From Lacticaseibacillus saniviri JCM 17471 = DSM 24301 (GTDB lineage Bacteria; Bacillota; Bacilli; Lactobacillales; Lactobacillaceae): a DNA stretch of 64,000 bases. Shown here piece by piece: positions 9,843 to 19,994 of the stretch. The notes beneath the pieces are model-generated. The model was not told where the DNA came from, did not search any database, and was given only the letters and a program-made list of their open reading frames with translations. Each line of letters starts with the position of its first letter. Positions within the stretch are counted from its first letter, which is position 1. The stretch spans positions 118,770-182,769 of the forward strand of contig NZ_BBBX01000002.1 of the NCBI RefSeq assembly GCF_001311785.1. The letters run 5' to 3'. The translations under genes and the position numbers were made by a program.

Positions 9843-10895
9843 ATGGAAAGAATATTAGACGTCAAAAATTTAGAAATTGATTTCAAAACTTACGCCGGTA
9901 CGGTTCATGCGATTCGGGATGTGGACTTCCACCTGAACAAGGGAGAAACACTCGCCATTGTTGGTGAATCTGGTTCTGGTAAATCCGTGACAGTGCGGAC
10001 ATTGATGGGCCTGCTCGCTAGCAACGCCCAGATTGTGAAGGGCAGTGTTGAGTTTGGTGGTAAGGACATTGTTCATATGACCGAACGCGAACTCACACAT
10101 CTGCGTGGGAACGATATCGCGATGATCTTCCAAGATCCGATGACTTCCCTCGATCCCACGATGCCGATTGGTCGCCAAGTGGCGGAACCATTGTTGCTGC
10201 ACACCAAGGTCAGCAAGAAACAGGCATTAGCCGAAGCGGTACGGGTCTTAGAATTAGTCGGGATTCCCAATGCGGAAGGCCGACTCAAGGATTATCCGCA
10301 CCAATTCTCCGGTGGGCAGCGGCAGCGGATCGTGATTGCGATTGCGATCATCAACAATCCTAAGATTCTGATTGCGGATGAACCAACAACCGCGCTCGAT
10401 GTGACGATTCAGGCACAGATCCTGTCGTTACTGAAGGAAATTCAAACCAAAATCGATACCTCAATTATTTTTATCACCCATGACCTGGGCGTTGTGGCGG
10501 GGATTGCGGATCGCGTGGCGGTAATGTACGCCGGCAAGATCATTGAGTATGGTCAAGTCGATGAAATCTTCTACAATGCGCAACATCCCTATACATGGGG
10601 CTTGCTAGAAGCGATGCCAACACTTGAAACCAAGAGCAAGCGGCTCTACGCCATTCCCGGGACACCGCCAAACTTAATCGCGCCACCAAAGGGCGATGCG
10701 TTTGCGGCGCGGAATGAATTCGCGCTAGAAATCGATTTGGAACAACAACCACCGTTCTTTGCGGTATCGCCAACACATTCAGCGGCGACATGGTTGCTCG
10801 ATCCACAGGCACCAAAAGTGACATTGCCACCAGAAATTCAACGGCGCCATCAGATATGGGAAGAGAAATTTGCCCACAAGGGGGTTCACGCATGA
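9843..10895 (+). CDS. oppD: Oligopeptide ABC transporter ATPase OppD
   Basis: ATP-binding subunit, 350 residues. ATG 9843 is preferred over the in-frame GTG 9834 because AGAGGTG is then correctly spaced. Walker A is GESGSGKS (residues 41-48), the Q-loop follows in [12 protein letters not shown], the ABC signature is SGGQRQR, Walker B is [12 protein letters not shown], and the switch His lies in FITHDLGV. The C-terminal oligopeptide-transporter extension contains [14 protein letters not shown]. The stop TGA overlaps the oppF ATG (ATGA), so OppD and OppF are coupled and form the heterodimeric ATPase of the importer. Single intact frame. Confidence 0.95.
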   Translation: MERILDVKNLEIDFKTYAGTVHAIRDVDFHLNKGETLAIVGESGSGKSVTVRTLMGLLASNAQIVKGSVEFGGKDIVHMTERELTHLRGNDIAMIFQDPMTSLDPTMPIGRQVAEPLLLHTKVSKKQALAEAVRVLELVGIPNAEGRLKDYPHQFSGGQRQRIVIAIAIINNPKILIADEPTTALDVTIQAQILSLLKEIQTKIDTSIIFITHDLGVVAGIADRVAVMYAGKIIEYGQVDEIFYNAQHPYTWGLLEAMPTLETKSKRLYAIPGTPPNLIAPPKGDAFAARNEFALEIDLEQQPPFFAVSPTHSAATWLLDPQAPKVTLPPEIQRRHQIWEEKFAHKGVHA

Positions 10896-11848
10896 GCGAT
10901 AAAGAAGTCTTAATGAGCATTCGTAACCTGGTGCAAACATTCAACCCAGGTAAGCGTAATGAAGTGCGGGCCATTCAAGATATCAGTTTTGATATCTACA
11001 AGGGTGAAACGCTTGGTTTAGTGGGTGAATCTGGGTCAGGTAAAACGACAACGGGTCGCAGCCTGATTCGGTTGTACCAACCAACGAGTGGTTCTATTAT
11101 GTATTCGGGGCAGGACATCGCTAAGCTCAAGCATGGTTCTAAAGACATGTTGTCGTTTCGGCGCAAGGCACAGATGATCTTCCAAGATCCCTATGCCTCC
11201 CTCGATCCCCGGATGAAGGTCAAAGACATCATTGCCGAGGGGATTGATGTCCATCATCTGGCCAAAGATGATGCCGATCGGGACCGCCAAGTGGCCGAAC
11301 TGCTCAGTGAGGTTGGTCTGAACGCCAGCCATGCAACGCGGTACCCACATGAGTTCTCCGGTGGACAACGGCAGCGGATTGGGATTGCGCGCGCATTGGC
11401 CGTGCAACCCGAATTCATCATCGCTGATGAACCAATCTCAGCGCTCGACGTGTCGATTCAAGCGCAGGTGGTCAATCTGTTGAAGGATATTCAAGACCGT
11501 CAAGGCTTGACCTATCTGTTCATCGCGCATGATTTGTCGATGGTGAAGTATATCAGTGATCGCATCGCCGTGATGCATTACGGCCGCTTGGTTGAACTGG
11601 CCTCTGCGGATGAGGTCTACAACCATCCACTGCATCCCTACACCAAGAGCTTGTTGTCAGCGATTCCGGTGCCCGATCCAAGCTTGGAACGGCGCCGCGA
11701 ACCGATTGCTTACTCGGCAAAGGAAGCTGAAGAGGACGGCAAGGAACGCGATCTGATTGAAGTCTATCCCGGTCACTTTGTATTTGCGGCGGCTGATGAA
11801 GTTGAGGCCTACAAGAAAGCAGCCGAAGCGAATCATCAACCAGCTTAG
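10892..11848 (+). CDS. oppF: Oligopeptide ABC transporter ATPase OppF
   Basis: ATP-binding subunit, 318 residues, start ATG 10892 inside the oppD stop. Walker A is GESGSGKTT, the signature is SGGQRQR in the [17 protein letters not shown] segment, Walker B is [12 protein letters not shown] and the switch His is in FIAHDLSMV. The C-terminus carries the usual [16 protein letters not shown] motif of the OppF group. Last gene of the opp operon; followed by a degenerate intergenic repeat and a bidirectional terminator. Sure. Confidence 0.95.
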   Translation: MSDKEVLMSIRNLVQTFNPGKRNEVRAIQDISFDIYKGETLGLVGESGSGKTTTGRSLIRLYQPTSGSIMYSGQDIAKLKHGSKDMLSFRRKAQMIFQDPYASLDPRMKVKDIIAEGIDVHHLAKDDADRDRQVAELLSEVGLNASHATRYPHEFSGGQRQRIGIARALAVQPEFIIADEPISALDVSIQAQVVNLLKDIQDRQGLTYLFIAHDLSMVKYISDRIAVMHYGRLVELASADEVYNHPLHPYTKSLLSAIPVPDPSLERRREPIAYSAKEAEEDGKERDLIEVYPGHFVFAAADEVEAYKKAAEANHQPA

Positions 11849-11902
11849 TTGTTGAATGACTCATAATTTTAAACTTTATTTAGTTTTTAATAAGCGTGAA
11901 AA

Positions 11903-12020
11903 AGAAGTTGTGACAAAAGACGCTTTGAGAATGAGGATTAACAGGGATTTATGCTAAAGCCCGAATTTAGGCTTTGAATCAATCCTAGTTAACCGGAATT
12001 CTCAGTCTTTTGGAACACGA
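11903..12020. repeat. Divergent copy of the module B intergenic palindrome
   Basis: The left arm, with GAATGAGGATTAAC, and the right arm, with GTTAACCGGAATTCTC, form a long imperfect hairpin. The layout (dyad flanked by AAAAGNCG and CTTTTGGA) matches module B at 41167-41275 and 51294-51400, so this is an old, degenerate member. Confidence 0.55.
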
Positions 12021-12043
12021 TTAATCTATTTGTTCGGAAATTG

Positions 12044-12078
12044 AAAAAAGGCTACGACATTGTGTCGTAGCCTTTTTT
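12044..12078. terminator. Bidirectional terminator between oppF and the 63-aa gene
   Basis: AAAAAAGGCTACGACA and TGTCGTAGCCTTTTTT form a perfect 16-base inverted repeat with a 3-base loop. It serves both convergent genes. Confidence 0.95.
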
Positions 12079-12111
12079 GCCTAAAAAAACTGATGCGTGC
12101 CAATGTCGCTG

Positions 12112-12303
12112 TTAAAGCTGAAAAAGTGGGTAGATGATGCCAGAGAGCACAATGATGGCTAAGATAATGGAGATTGTCACCATTGTCGCCTTGCCGTGAT
12201 TCTTCTGCTTGTGTGCGTTCGTCACCAGTTTTTTCTCTTCGTCAAAGCGCGCCCGGATGTCTTGCTCCAGGAGGGTGCTTGACTGACCATTTTTCTTATT
12301 CAT
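12112..12303 (-). CDS. Small single-span membrane protein next to secA2
   Basis: 63 residues, starting MNKKNGQSSTLLEQDIRARF, with a charged N-terminal half (about residues 1-39) and one C-terminal membrane helix (TMVTISIILAIIVLSGIIY, about 40-58). It would sit in the membrane with the charged part in the cytoplasm. It is divergent from secA2, with about 100 bases between the starts. There is no Shine-Dalgarno; an extended -10 box (TGATATAAT) ends only 6 bases before the ATG, so the mRNA may be leaderless. I do not recognise the family. A link to the accessory Sec system is suggested only by position. Confidence 0.6.
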   Translation of the reverse strand: MNKKNGQSSTLLEQDIRARFDEEKKLVTNAHKQKNHGKATMVTISIILAIIVLSGIIYPLFQL

Positions 12304-12320
12304 GCTATAATTATATCATG
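12304..12320 (-). promoter_or_regulatory. Extended -10 promoter, possibly giving a leaderless mRNA
   Basis: On the minus strand TGA-TATAAT (TATAAT at 12310-12315) is followed by TATAGC and then the ATG at 12301-12303. A start of transcription 6-7 bases after the -10 box would fall on the A of the start codon. Confidence 0.5.
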
Positions 12321-12406
12321 TATTTTAAACATCATTACATGAATGGCTTGTGAAGAAATGATAATATTCTTCCTTAACACGCCAATTATATCGATAGAAG
12401 GTGAGC

Positions 12407-14793
12407 ATGATTTTGCATATTCGTCGTCATGCTGGTGCGCTGAGACGATATCAGCGCCTTGTGGATCGCGTCATTGCTACGGCAAAAGACTATCGCGAGT
12501 TGAGTGATAAAGACCTTCAGCACAAAACAATTGAATTTAGAGAAGCACTAGCGAGCGGTCAAACGCTGGAACAACTCATCGTGCCCGCTTATGCGACGGT
12601 GGTTGAAGCCGATCGCCGCATCTTGGGACTGACCCCGTTTCCCGTTCAAATTCTCGGGGCAATCGTGATGCAATATGGCAACATTGCCGAAATGAAAACC
12701 GGTGAAGGTAAGACGCTCACGGCAACCATGCCGATGTACCTCAACGGCCTGACAGGACCGGGTAACTTCTTGATTACCGCTAACAGTTATTTGGCGAATC
12801 GTGATGCCGAGAACCTGGGTCGTGTGTATCGCTTCTTGGGGCTCACTGTCATGGCGGGTTCCGCTAAGGCGGGGCAAGACGACAAGGACCTCGACAAGGA
12901 TGCCATCTATGCCAGCGACATTGTGTATACCACCAACAGCACGTTGGGGTTTGATTATCTGATCGATAACTTGGCCGCCAGTCAGGATGAGCAACATATG
13001 CGCGGGTTCAAATTCGCGTTAATTGACGAGATCGACGCGGTTTTACTCGATATGGCGCAGACCCCCTTGATTATTTCCGGGGCACCGCGCGTGCAATCCA
13101 ACCTATTCGAGTCGGCTGATCAAATGATCACGCTGCTCCAAAAAGATGAAGACTTGAAACTCTCAGATGACACCAAGAAAGTCTGGTTTACGGAACAGGG
13201 TATGGCCAAAATGACCGCGTTCTTTGACGTGGGTGACCTGTTGAGCGAAGCCAATCGTGATCTCTATCGGCACCTGGTCATGGCCTTGCAGGCGCACTAT
13301 TTGTACCGGCGCAATCGAGATTACGTGATTGAAGATGGTGAGGTTGCACTGCTCGATGTTGCTAACGGTCGCACGCTCGATGGCATGCGCCTTGAAGCGG
13401 GACTGCATCAGGCCATTGAAGCCAAAGAAGGTGTCAAGCTAACCAATCAGACCCGCGCGATGGCGTCTGTGACCTATCAGAATCTGTTTCGCATGTTTCC
13501 TAAGCTCGCCGGGATGACCGGTACGGCACTAACGGATGCGGATGAATTGCGCGAGACCTACAATGTCAGCGTGATTCCTATTCCAACGAATAAACCATCC
13601 ATCCGTATCGACCAACCCGACAAGCTATTTGTGACCAATGAGCAAAAATCTATGCGTCAGTTGAAGCGGTTGAAGCCGCGCACAAAATCGGTCGGCCCGT
13701 ATTGATAGAAACGGGCTCGGTATCGATGTCGAATTTGTATTCGCGCGTGCTCTTACAGCGCGGCATTGTGCACACCTTACTCAACGCGCGTTCGGCACCA
13801 AAGGAAGCCTGGATTGTCCGTGAAGCGGGGCAGCCCGGTGCCGTGACGGTCGCAACCTCGATGGCTGGCCGTGGGACGGATATCGCATTGGGTGAAGGTG
13901 TCGAGGCCATGGGCGGGTTACTGGTGATTGGGACCGAACGCATGACCAGTGCCCGCATCGATAATCAACTGCGGGGGCGTGCGGGTCGCCAGGGTGAGCC
14001 CGGTGAGACAGCGTTTTTTGTGTCACTCGAAGATAAAGTGGTGCTCGAAAATGCCCCTAAGCGTATCGGACGCTTTCGGCAACGCTATGAAGCGACGCAT
14101 GAGGATACAGCCATGACTGAACCGTTGACCAAGCGGCGTTACCGCCGGGTGATTCAAAAGTCGCAGGCGACCGCGGAAAAGAATGAACGCGGTCAGCGAT
14201 TCCAAACACTGCAATTTGATGAGGTCTTTCGTCTGCAGCGGGATGCGATTTATCGCACCCGTGATGAGCTGATGGATGCGACTGACCTGTCGTCGCTCAT
14301 CGAAAGCCTATTCGAGCGCGTGGCCGCTGCACAAGCCCCCAAAGCACCTCGTGAACACACGGCGGCTTTGATTGACTTTGTGGTTAATCACATCGATTAC
14401 GAATACACAGCGGATGCCTTGTTGGCCCAAATCGATCGCAACGCAACCAAAAAGAGCGTTCAGAGCTTGCTCGTGACGTTGATGCAAAAACAGCTGACCA
14501 AGCAGCACCAGCAACTACCCGATGAGAGTCAATTTTTGTATTTTCAAAAGCTGGTTATTCTCAAAGCGATTGATGTGGCCTGGGTGGAACAGGTGGATAA
14601 CCTGCAACAACTGCGCAACATTACCAGCAACCGGTCAAAGGCACAACGTGATCCGGTCTATGAGTATCAAAAGGAAGCACAACGCTCATTTGATCTGATG
14701 AAGGCTGATATTGCCGATAAAGCAGTACGAAATTTGATGCTATCTCAGATGGTCAACAACATTGATGGCACAGTCGAGGTGACATACCCATAG
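12407..14793 (+). CDS. secA2: Accessory Sec translocase ATPase SecA2, one frameshift
   Basis: Motor ATPase dedicated to export of the serine-rich glycoprotein. ATG 12407 follows AGAAGGTGAG. Length about 795 residues, right for SecA2 and shorter than housekeeping SecA; the zinc-binding C-terminal tail is absent. Walker A is MKTGEGKT, the DEAD box equivalent is ALIDEIDAVLLD, and motifs V/VI appear as TSMAGRGTDIALG and QLRGRAGRQGEPG. The frame breaks in the A5 run at about 13645; adding one A joins VTNEQK to IYASVEAVEAAHKIGRPVLI. First gene of the secA2-secY2-asp1-asp2-asp3-gtfA-gtfB operon. Very sure. Confidence 0.95.
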
Positions 14794-14803
14794 GGGACTA
14801 ATA

Positions 14804-16036
14804 ATGAATAAAAACATGATTTACTCAGTCGATTCGCATGGACATGTTTCCTTCTATTAATTGTTCTCGTCGGACAACAAATTTTAATTCCCGGGATTGA
14901 CCCGTTGACGGCTGGTCGGTCGTTAGATCAGGTCAACTTTTTGCAGTTCATCAGTATGACAACCGGGGGCCAAACGGCAGTGCCATCATTACTGACACTG
15001 GGCATGCGACCGTACATGACCATGATGATTATTTGGCAAGTGATTACGGCGCTCGACTTGGATGTGGTGAAGCAACTCTCACAGCGGCGGGTCGGAATTA
15101 TCCAACGCTTTCTCACGTTGTTTTTCTCACTGATTCAAGGATTTGAAATGATCTACTTCATTCGCGATGCGTTTGATAGCAACGATCCTTGGCAGATCGG
15201 GATTAACCTGAACGTGGCCATAGCGTGGATTGTACTGGTCGGTGGGGCCATGTTCATGACCTGGTTGGGGGACCTTAATGCTGTTCACGGGATCGGCGGC
15301 ACCATTGCCTTGATTATCCCGGGCATCATTGCAAGCATTCCAACGGGGTTGAGCAGTGGGGTTGGTTCCGCGATTACAACGTCATATAGCTTGACCACCC
15401 AACACATTATTATCGCGGTGTTAATCGGGCTCTTGTTCATCATCGTGATGTATTACCTCTATCAAGGGGAATTGCATCTCCACGTTGAGCGCCCACTGAC
15501 GCCGAGTGTCTATGCGAGCTCATATTTCCCCCATGCGTTTCTTAACGGCTGGGGCGATGCCGTTCATGTTCTCAAGCTCCTTGTTCAGTGTGCCGCGCTT
15601 ATTGGTCAATCAGACGGTCGGTCCAACCGATGCGTTTCAACGCTGGGTGGCGACCTGGTTCTCATTCCAAACCTGGCAGGGCATTCTGATGTACGGGATT
15701 TTGATTGTGCTACTGGGGTATGCATTCGGCTACCTCAATGTACAGCCGACCAATGTGGCTAAGGAAATGAAAGAAAACGGGGAGTACTTCTTGAACGTGA
15801 TGCCGGGGGACCCGACAGAGATGTTTTTGAGTGGGCACTTTGGGCGCTTATCACTCTTAGGGAACCTTATCCTGGCATTAATCGGGGTTGGCCCTTTGAT
15901 TGTCGGCCTCTATATCCCCGGTGCCGCGAACTTCTCGGTGCTCTTCAGCAGTTTGTTTATTTTGATTACATTGACAGATACCATCATTCAACAGGTACGG
16001 GCGCTACGGACAAAAGACCGTTACTCCGTCTTTTAA
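14804..16036 (+). CDS. secY2: Accessory Sec channel SecY2, two frameshifts
   Basis: Membrane channel of the accessory Sec system, about 410 residues and ten membrane segments. It starts at ATG 14804, 10 bases after secA2. The frame breaks near 14830 (then reads WTCFLLLIVLVGQQILIPG) and in the C5 run at 15528-15532, where one extra C separates VERPLTPSVYASSYFP from MRFLTAGAMPFMFSSSLFS. The GGQTAVPSLLTLGMRPYMT segment and the location between secA2 and asp1 set it apart from housekeeping SecY, whose ribosomal-protein context is absent. Confident. Confidence 0.92.
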
Positions 16037-16061
16037 CAATTCGTCAGGAAGGAAATGGCTC

Positions 16062-17606
16062 ATGATTAACTTGATTCCAGCGTGGCCACAAGAAGCGAGT
16101 CGCGCACAAGAAGATGCCACCGTGAATTTGGTCCAACTGTTAGCGACAACGGCACAACCAACGCGCCTCATTGTGACTGATTATCGACCAACGCTGCGCT
16201 ATTTCTTGGCGGCCAATGACCTCCTTGAAACCGAGTGGCTGAACGTGTTTGACGTTATCCAGCAGGTTCATCACAATACGGGACTGCCATTGGGCGTTGA
16301 AGATATCGTTTGGCCAAAGATGTGCAAGCCATTTATGGGGTCAATGAGGTGTATCTGTACCGTGAAGAACAATTGGTTGGGACGGTGACCATGGCCCAAC
16401 CTGGTTTGTTGAAACCGTTGAATGGCAGACAGAGATGGGTACGCGGACGGAATTTTATGATGATCGCGGATTTTTGAGCGCGAGCTTTGACGCGGATGAA
16501 GATGCCAACGTCACACGGCGGACTTGGTGGACACCTCAAGGGCAGCAGGCCATGATTCAGGACCAAAGCGGCTATCACTGGTCACTTGCGCCGGATGACT
16601 TACCCAAGGACTATGCAACTTTTGAAGCCTTACTCGGCGCGGTGTTGACACCAGCAGTCGCAACCGAAGATCATTTTGTGGTGCGCTTAACCCGCGATAA
16701 CCACGCGCTGGCACAGTTCATCAGTGAGCACTGGCAGACGACACTGCAGGTGGCTTCACAAATGGATCTGCCTGATGCTGCGGATGCGGCGTTGATCAGT
16801 GCGAGTCACGCGGTGATTTTGCCGACCGAACAGATGAAGCAACGCCTACAACGGCGGCTACCGGATCAAGACGCCACACATTGGCGCGTAATTGCGCCAT
16901 TTGCGACTGATTTGGCATTGGGCCACTCGAATGAAGCCGAGAACCTGTTAATTTATTGGCACTTGAATAATCTCACGGCGGCTCGCACTGAAGCGGTCTA
17001 CGTGAAGTTATTGGCCGCCCTTGCACGGCACACAGATTATGCCCTAAAGATTAATGTTCACAATCAGGCTGAGGCCGAAACAATGAGTCAGCGTGCCTTG
17101 GACGTCATCACCCAGTTTTATGGGATTGGTGGCGACTCCGCGGAGTTTGTTCAGATACAACAGGCACTCACGAAAAAGAAACGCCATTTATGCAGAATGT
17201 CGATGAAAGCGTGCTGGATGGTTCCGGTAAAACAAAAGTGGATCGACTGTCACAGATCAAACACTTTATGGCGCGGGTCACATTTCGTGTGAACAGCGAT
17301 TTTGCGACGATTCGCCGTGATTTCAATGAGGCCCGAGTTTTACTCGATCTGGGTGATGAGCCGAATCTCTTCATGCAGATTCGGGCTATTTCGGCTGGCA
17401 TTCCGCAAGTCAATCGAACGGCGACGGGATATGTGCAACAGGATGGCAACGGGACCGTTGTGGTGAGTGATGCCGCGGCACCCGTGGCCGTGCGGACGTA
17501 TCTCGATCAACTCACGCGTTGGGGCCAGTCACTAGTGATCGATGCCCAATTGATCGATCAGCATGCGCAACCACAGCTGTTGGCACAATGGGAGGAGGAA
17601 CTGTAA
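16062..17606 (+). CDS. asp1: Accessory Sec protein Asp1, three frameshifts
   Basis: Cytosolic member of the Asp1-Asp2-Asp3 complex, which binds SecA2 and the glycosylated substrate; Asp1 is known to have a glycosyltransferase-like GT-B fold without catalysis. Starts MINLIPAWPQEA at ATG 16062 behind GGAAGGAAATG. Frame changes near 16312, 16403 and 17175; the pieces include YDDRGFLSASFDADEDAN, a typical Asp1 segment, and HFMARVTFRVNSDFATIRRD. Total about 515 residues, the normal length. The stop overlaps the asp2 start (TAATG). Confident from order and family features. Confidence 0.88.
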
Positions 17607-19168
17607 TGGCCAAACATCATTTCTTTCAGCTAGGACCAGTGGCACTCGATTTGCCACAGGAACTCGCCCATCAACACCAATTCGAGTGGGTCGATAATGA
17701 TGCGACATATATGCCCGATTCAGAGCAATATCTGTTTGTCGACGGCCAGCTCAACGCGCGCTATCGCAACAATTGGTATTTGATCAGTGCCGGTGCGGCG
17801 ATTCTCGATGATCCAGCGCGATTGACCACCTTGCCGGCTAATCTCATCTTATTGGATACTGCCGCTGATTATTCCAGTGAAGTGGCGCGGATTTTGGCGC
17901 TCAAGCAAGCCCATTCCGTGGCCTTTGCCGATCGCGCGCGATTACGCGACGTGCTCGATCATGATTGCTTTGATGGACAACAGGGGGGCGGCCTAGATGC
18001 CGATAATATCGCGGTGAATGCGAACTTCACAGGCGCCGTGAGCCAAGATGGTCACGTCAAACTCACAGTTGAAGGTGACTTCGACGAGGTCACGGGACCA
18101 CTGTTGAATTGGCGCAATGTGAGCTGGGGCTTGTATGATTCTTATTTTGACGTGCAACCTGAACTGAGTGTGACCGGTGACGTTGACGTGTGGTTTCAAG
18201 TCGCACTCATCCACAGCAAGACTAAGGAACTGACCAAACGCTACACGTTGCGTGGCGCGGAGATCAAAAATGGCTTGCGGCTCTATACCCAAAACGCCGA
18301 TCAAATGATTCAAGTCAGCCTCTATGCGACAGGTTCGGGTGCCATTTCAGTCGGCAAGATTCACGTCCGACTATCTCGTGATGGCCTCGGCGAGCTGTTC
18401 CCAGGTGGTCAGCGATTAGTGGACGAGACCGCACGTCACACAGAAATCCTGACGTATTTTGATGCGGGCGACCTGAAACCACCACTGATGGTTTACTTCT
18501 CCGGCTATCGGACGGCGGAAGGGTTTGAAGCGAATTTCTTGATGCAACACTTCAAGAATCCCTTCATGATTATCGGTGATCCCCGACTCGAAGGGGGCGC
18601 GTTCTACGTCGGTAGTGATGCACTCGAGCAACAGATTGTTGATGCGATTGAGGCAAAGCTCGATGCGCTAGGCTTTTCGCGCGATCAACTCTTGATGTCA
18701 GGCCTTTCAATGGGCACGACTGGTGCGATTTATTACAGTGCCAAGCTGCATCCACATGCGGTGATTGTCGGGAAACCACTGGTTAACTTGGGCAACATTG
18801 CCGGCAATGAACGTATCAACCGGCCCAATGGCTTTCCCACTAGTTTTGATTTGCTATTGAATAATCAGGCCCCGGTTTCACCCGATGGCGTGGCGCAGAT
18901 GAATGCGCGCTTTTGGGATTGCTTCAAGCAAGCGGATGTCTCTAATGTGTTATACGTGCTCGCCTATATGGAAAATGATGATTATGACGGCACCGCTTTT
19001 GCGGACATTTTCCATTATCTGACCACACACTTTCAAGGCGCACGGTTGTGGCATAAAGGCTTGGTTGGTCGACACAATGACGATACCCCAGGCATTACTT
19101 CCTGGTTCATTCGCCAAATCGAGCGCATCTTGACCACTGATTTTAATCGCGTGTTTAAGGAGGGATAG
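17606..19168 (+). CDS. asp2: Accessory Sec protein Asp2 (acetyltransferase-like)
   Basis: 520 residues in one intact frame. Asp2 has an alpha/beta-hydrolase-like domain that O-acetylates GlcNAc on the exported adhesin and is needed for export. The nucleophile elbow GLSMG places the Ser at residue 368; candidates for the rest of the triad are Glu456 (in YMENDDYDG) and His490 (in GRHNDDTPG), positions close to the Ser-Glu-His triad described for streptococcal Asp2. The start ATG 17606 overlaps the asp1 stop and follows GGGAGGAGG; the longer upstream reading is asp1 sequence in another frame. Confidence 0.93.
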   Translation: MAKHHFFQLGPVALDLPQELAHQHQFEWVDNDATYMPDSEQYLFVDGQLNARYRNNWYLISAGAAILDDPARLTTLPANLILLDTAADYSSEVARILALKQAHSVAFADRARLRDVLDHDCFDGQQGGGLDADNIAVNANFTGAVSQDGHVKLTVEGDFDEVTGPLLNWRNVSWGLYDSYFDVQPELSVTGDVDVWFQVALIHSKTKELTKRYTLRGAEIKNGLRLYTQNADQMIQVSLYATGSGAISVGKIHVRLSRDGLGELFPGGQRLVDETARHTEILTYFDAGDLKPPLMVYFSGYRTAEGFEANFLMQHFKNPFMIIGDPRLEGGAFYVGSDALEQQIVDAIEAKLDALGFSRDQLLMSGLSMGTTGAIYYSAKLHPHAVIVGKPLVNLGNIAGNERINRPNGFPTSFDLLLNNQAPVSPDGVAQMNARFWDCFKQADVSNVLYVLAYMENDDYDGTAFADIFHYLTTHFQGARLWHKGLVGRHNDDTPGITSWFIRQIERILTTDFNRVFKEG

Positions 19169-19170
19169 CC

Positions 19171-19902
19171 ATGTTTGATCTTGTCTTTTGGCCACGCGCC
19201 ACAACCGCGAGCTATAACTACGGGGCGACGATTCGCTTTGCGTCAAATGGCGCTGTGCAATACAGTAATCAGCTGATGCCACCAGGAGAGGCCATTCACA
19301 CGTGGTCATCGGTGACCAACTATGATGATGTGCGAACGGCGCCCACTTTGCCGTTATTGCAACATGGCGTGACTTATTACTGGGAAAGTGTGATTTCTGA
19401 CTTAATCGGCCGCATCCAAACCCAGGTGCTCTTTTGGGATGAGGACGGTGCCGAGGTCGATCGTGTCATTCTTGATGAGCAGCACGGGACGTTTCTTTTC
19501 CCAGAGATGGCGAAAAGTTATACCATTGAACTAGTGAATATTCATCACGAGCAATTCACTTTTGACTATGGCGTCTTGACGGAGGCCGATACGGCACTGC
19601 ACGCTGACTGGCATGTCGATCTCGATCAACAATCAGTCATGGTTGTGCCAGATGGGCAGCGAGGCGATACCGCTGAAACCACGGTGGCCTTATCCGCGCG
19701 GAACATGGGCACGCAGCCTTTTGTGTTACCAGAGCGGGGTGCTTTTTATGGTATTTATGGAACGACCGGCCAGTTTATGAGCCCCGCTTGGCAGCACAAG
19801 CAACAAGCGGGCGTACGGCAAGCAATCAAGCACCTCAGCTTACCGGTGATGTCGACCAGCCCCAGTACGCTGGCCCTCAGTCAAATGTTATCAGCACAGT
19901 GA
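19171..19902 (+). CDS. asp3: Accessory Sec protein Asp3
   Basis: 243 residues, starting MFDLVFWPRATTASYNYG, behind AAGGAGGGATAG. Mostly beta-strand sequence (for example VTYYWESVISDLIGRIQTQV), as expected for Asp3, which has a carbohydrate-binding-module-like fold and bridges Asp1 and Asp2. Its stop TGA (19900-19902) overlaps an ATG at 19902. From about 19788 to 20009 another frame stays open and runs into the gtfA start, so the true C-terminus of Asp3 may lie in that frame after one more frameshift. Family is sure from context; the exact end is not. Confidence 0.85.
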   Translation: MFDLVFWPRATTASYNYGATIRFASNGAVQYSNQLMPPGEAIHTWSSVTNYDDVRTAPTLPLLQHGVTYYWESVISDLIGRIQTQVLFWDEDGAEVDRVILDEQHGTFLFPEMAKSYTIELVNIHHEQFTFDYGVLTEADTALHADWHVDLDQQSVMVVPDGQRGDTAETTVALSARNMGTQPFVLPERGAFYGIYGTTGQFMSPAWQHKQQAGVRQAIKHLSLPVMSTSPSTLALSQMLSAQ

Positions 19903-19994
19903 TGAATGAACTTCGCAAGCAACCCAAAATAGTTTCGTTCACGAGACTTTATCAGGGAGGAGAGGCAGAGACGCTGGATCTGCCAACAGATAAT

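Noticed and set aside
12407..16036. Housekeeping secA and secY
   Set aside because: SecA is short and lacks the zinc tail, and the pair is followed by asp1-3, gtfA and gtfB; this is the accessory system.
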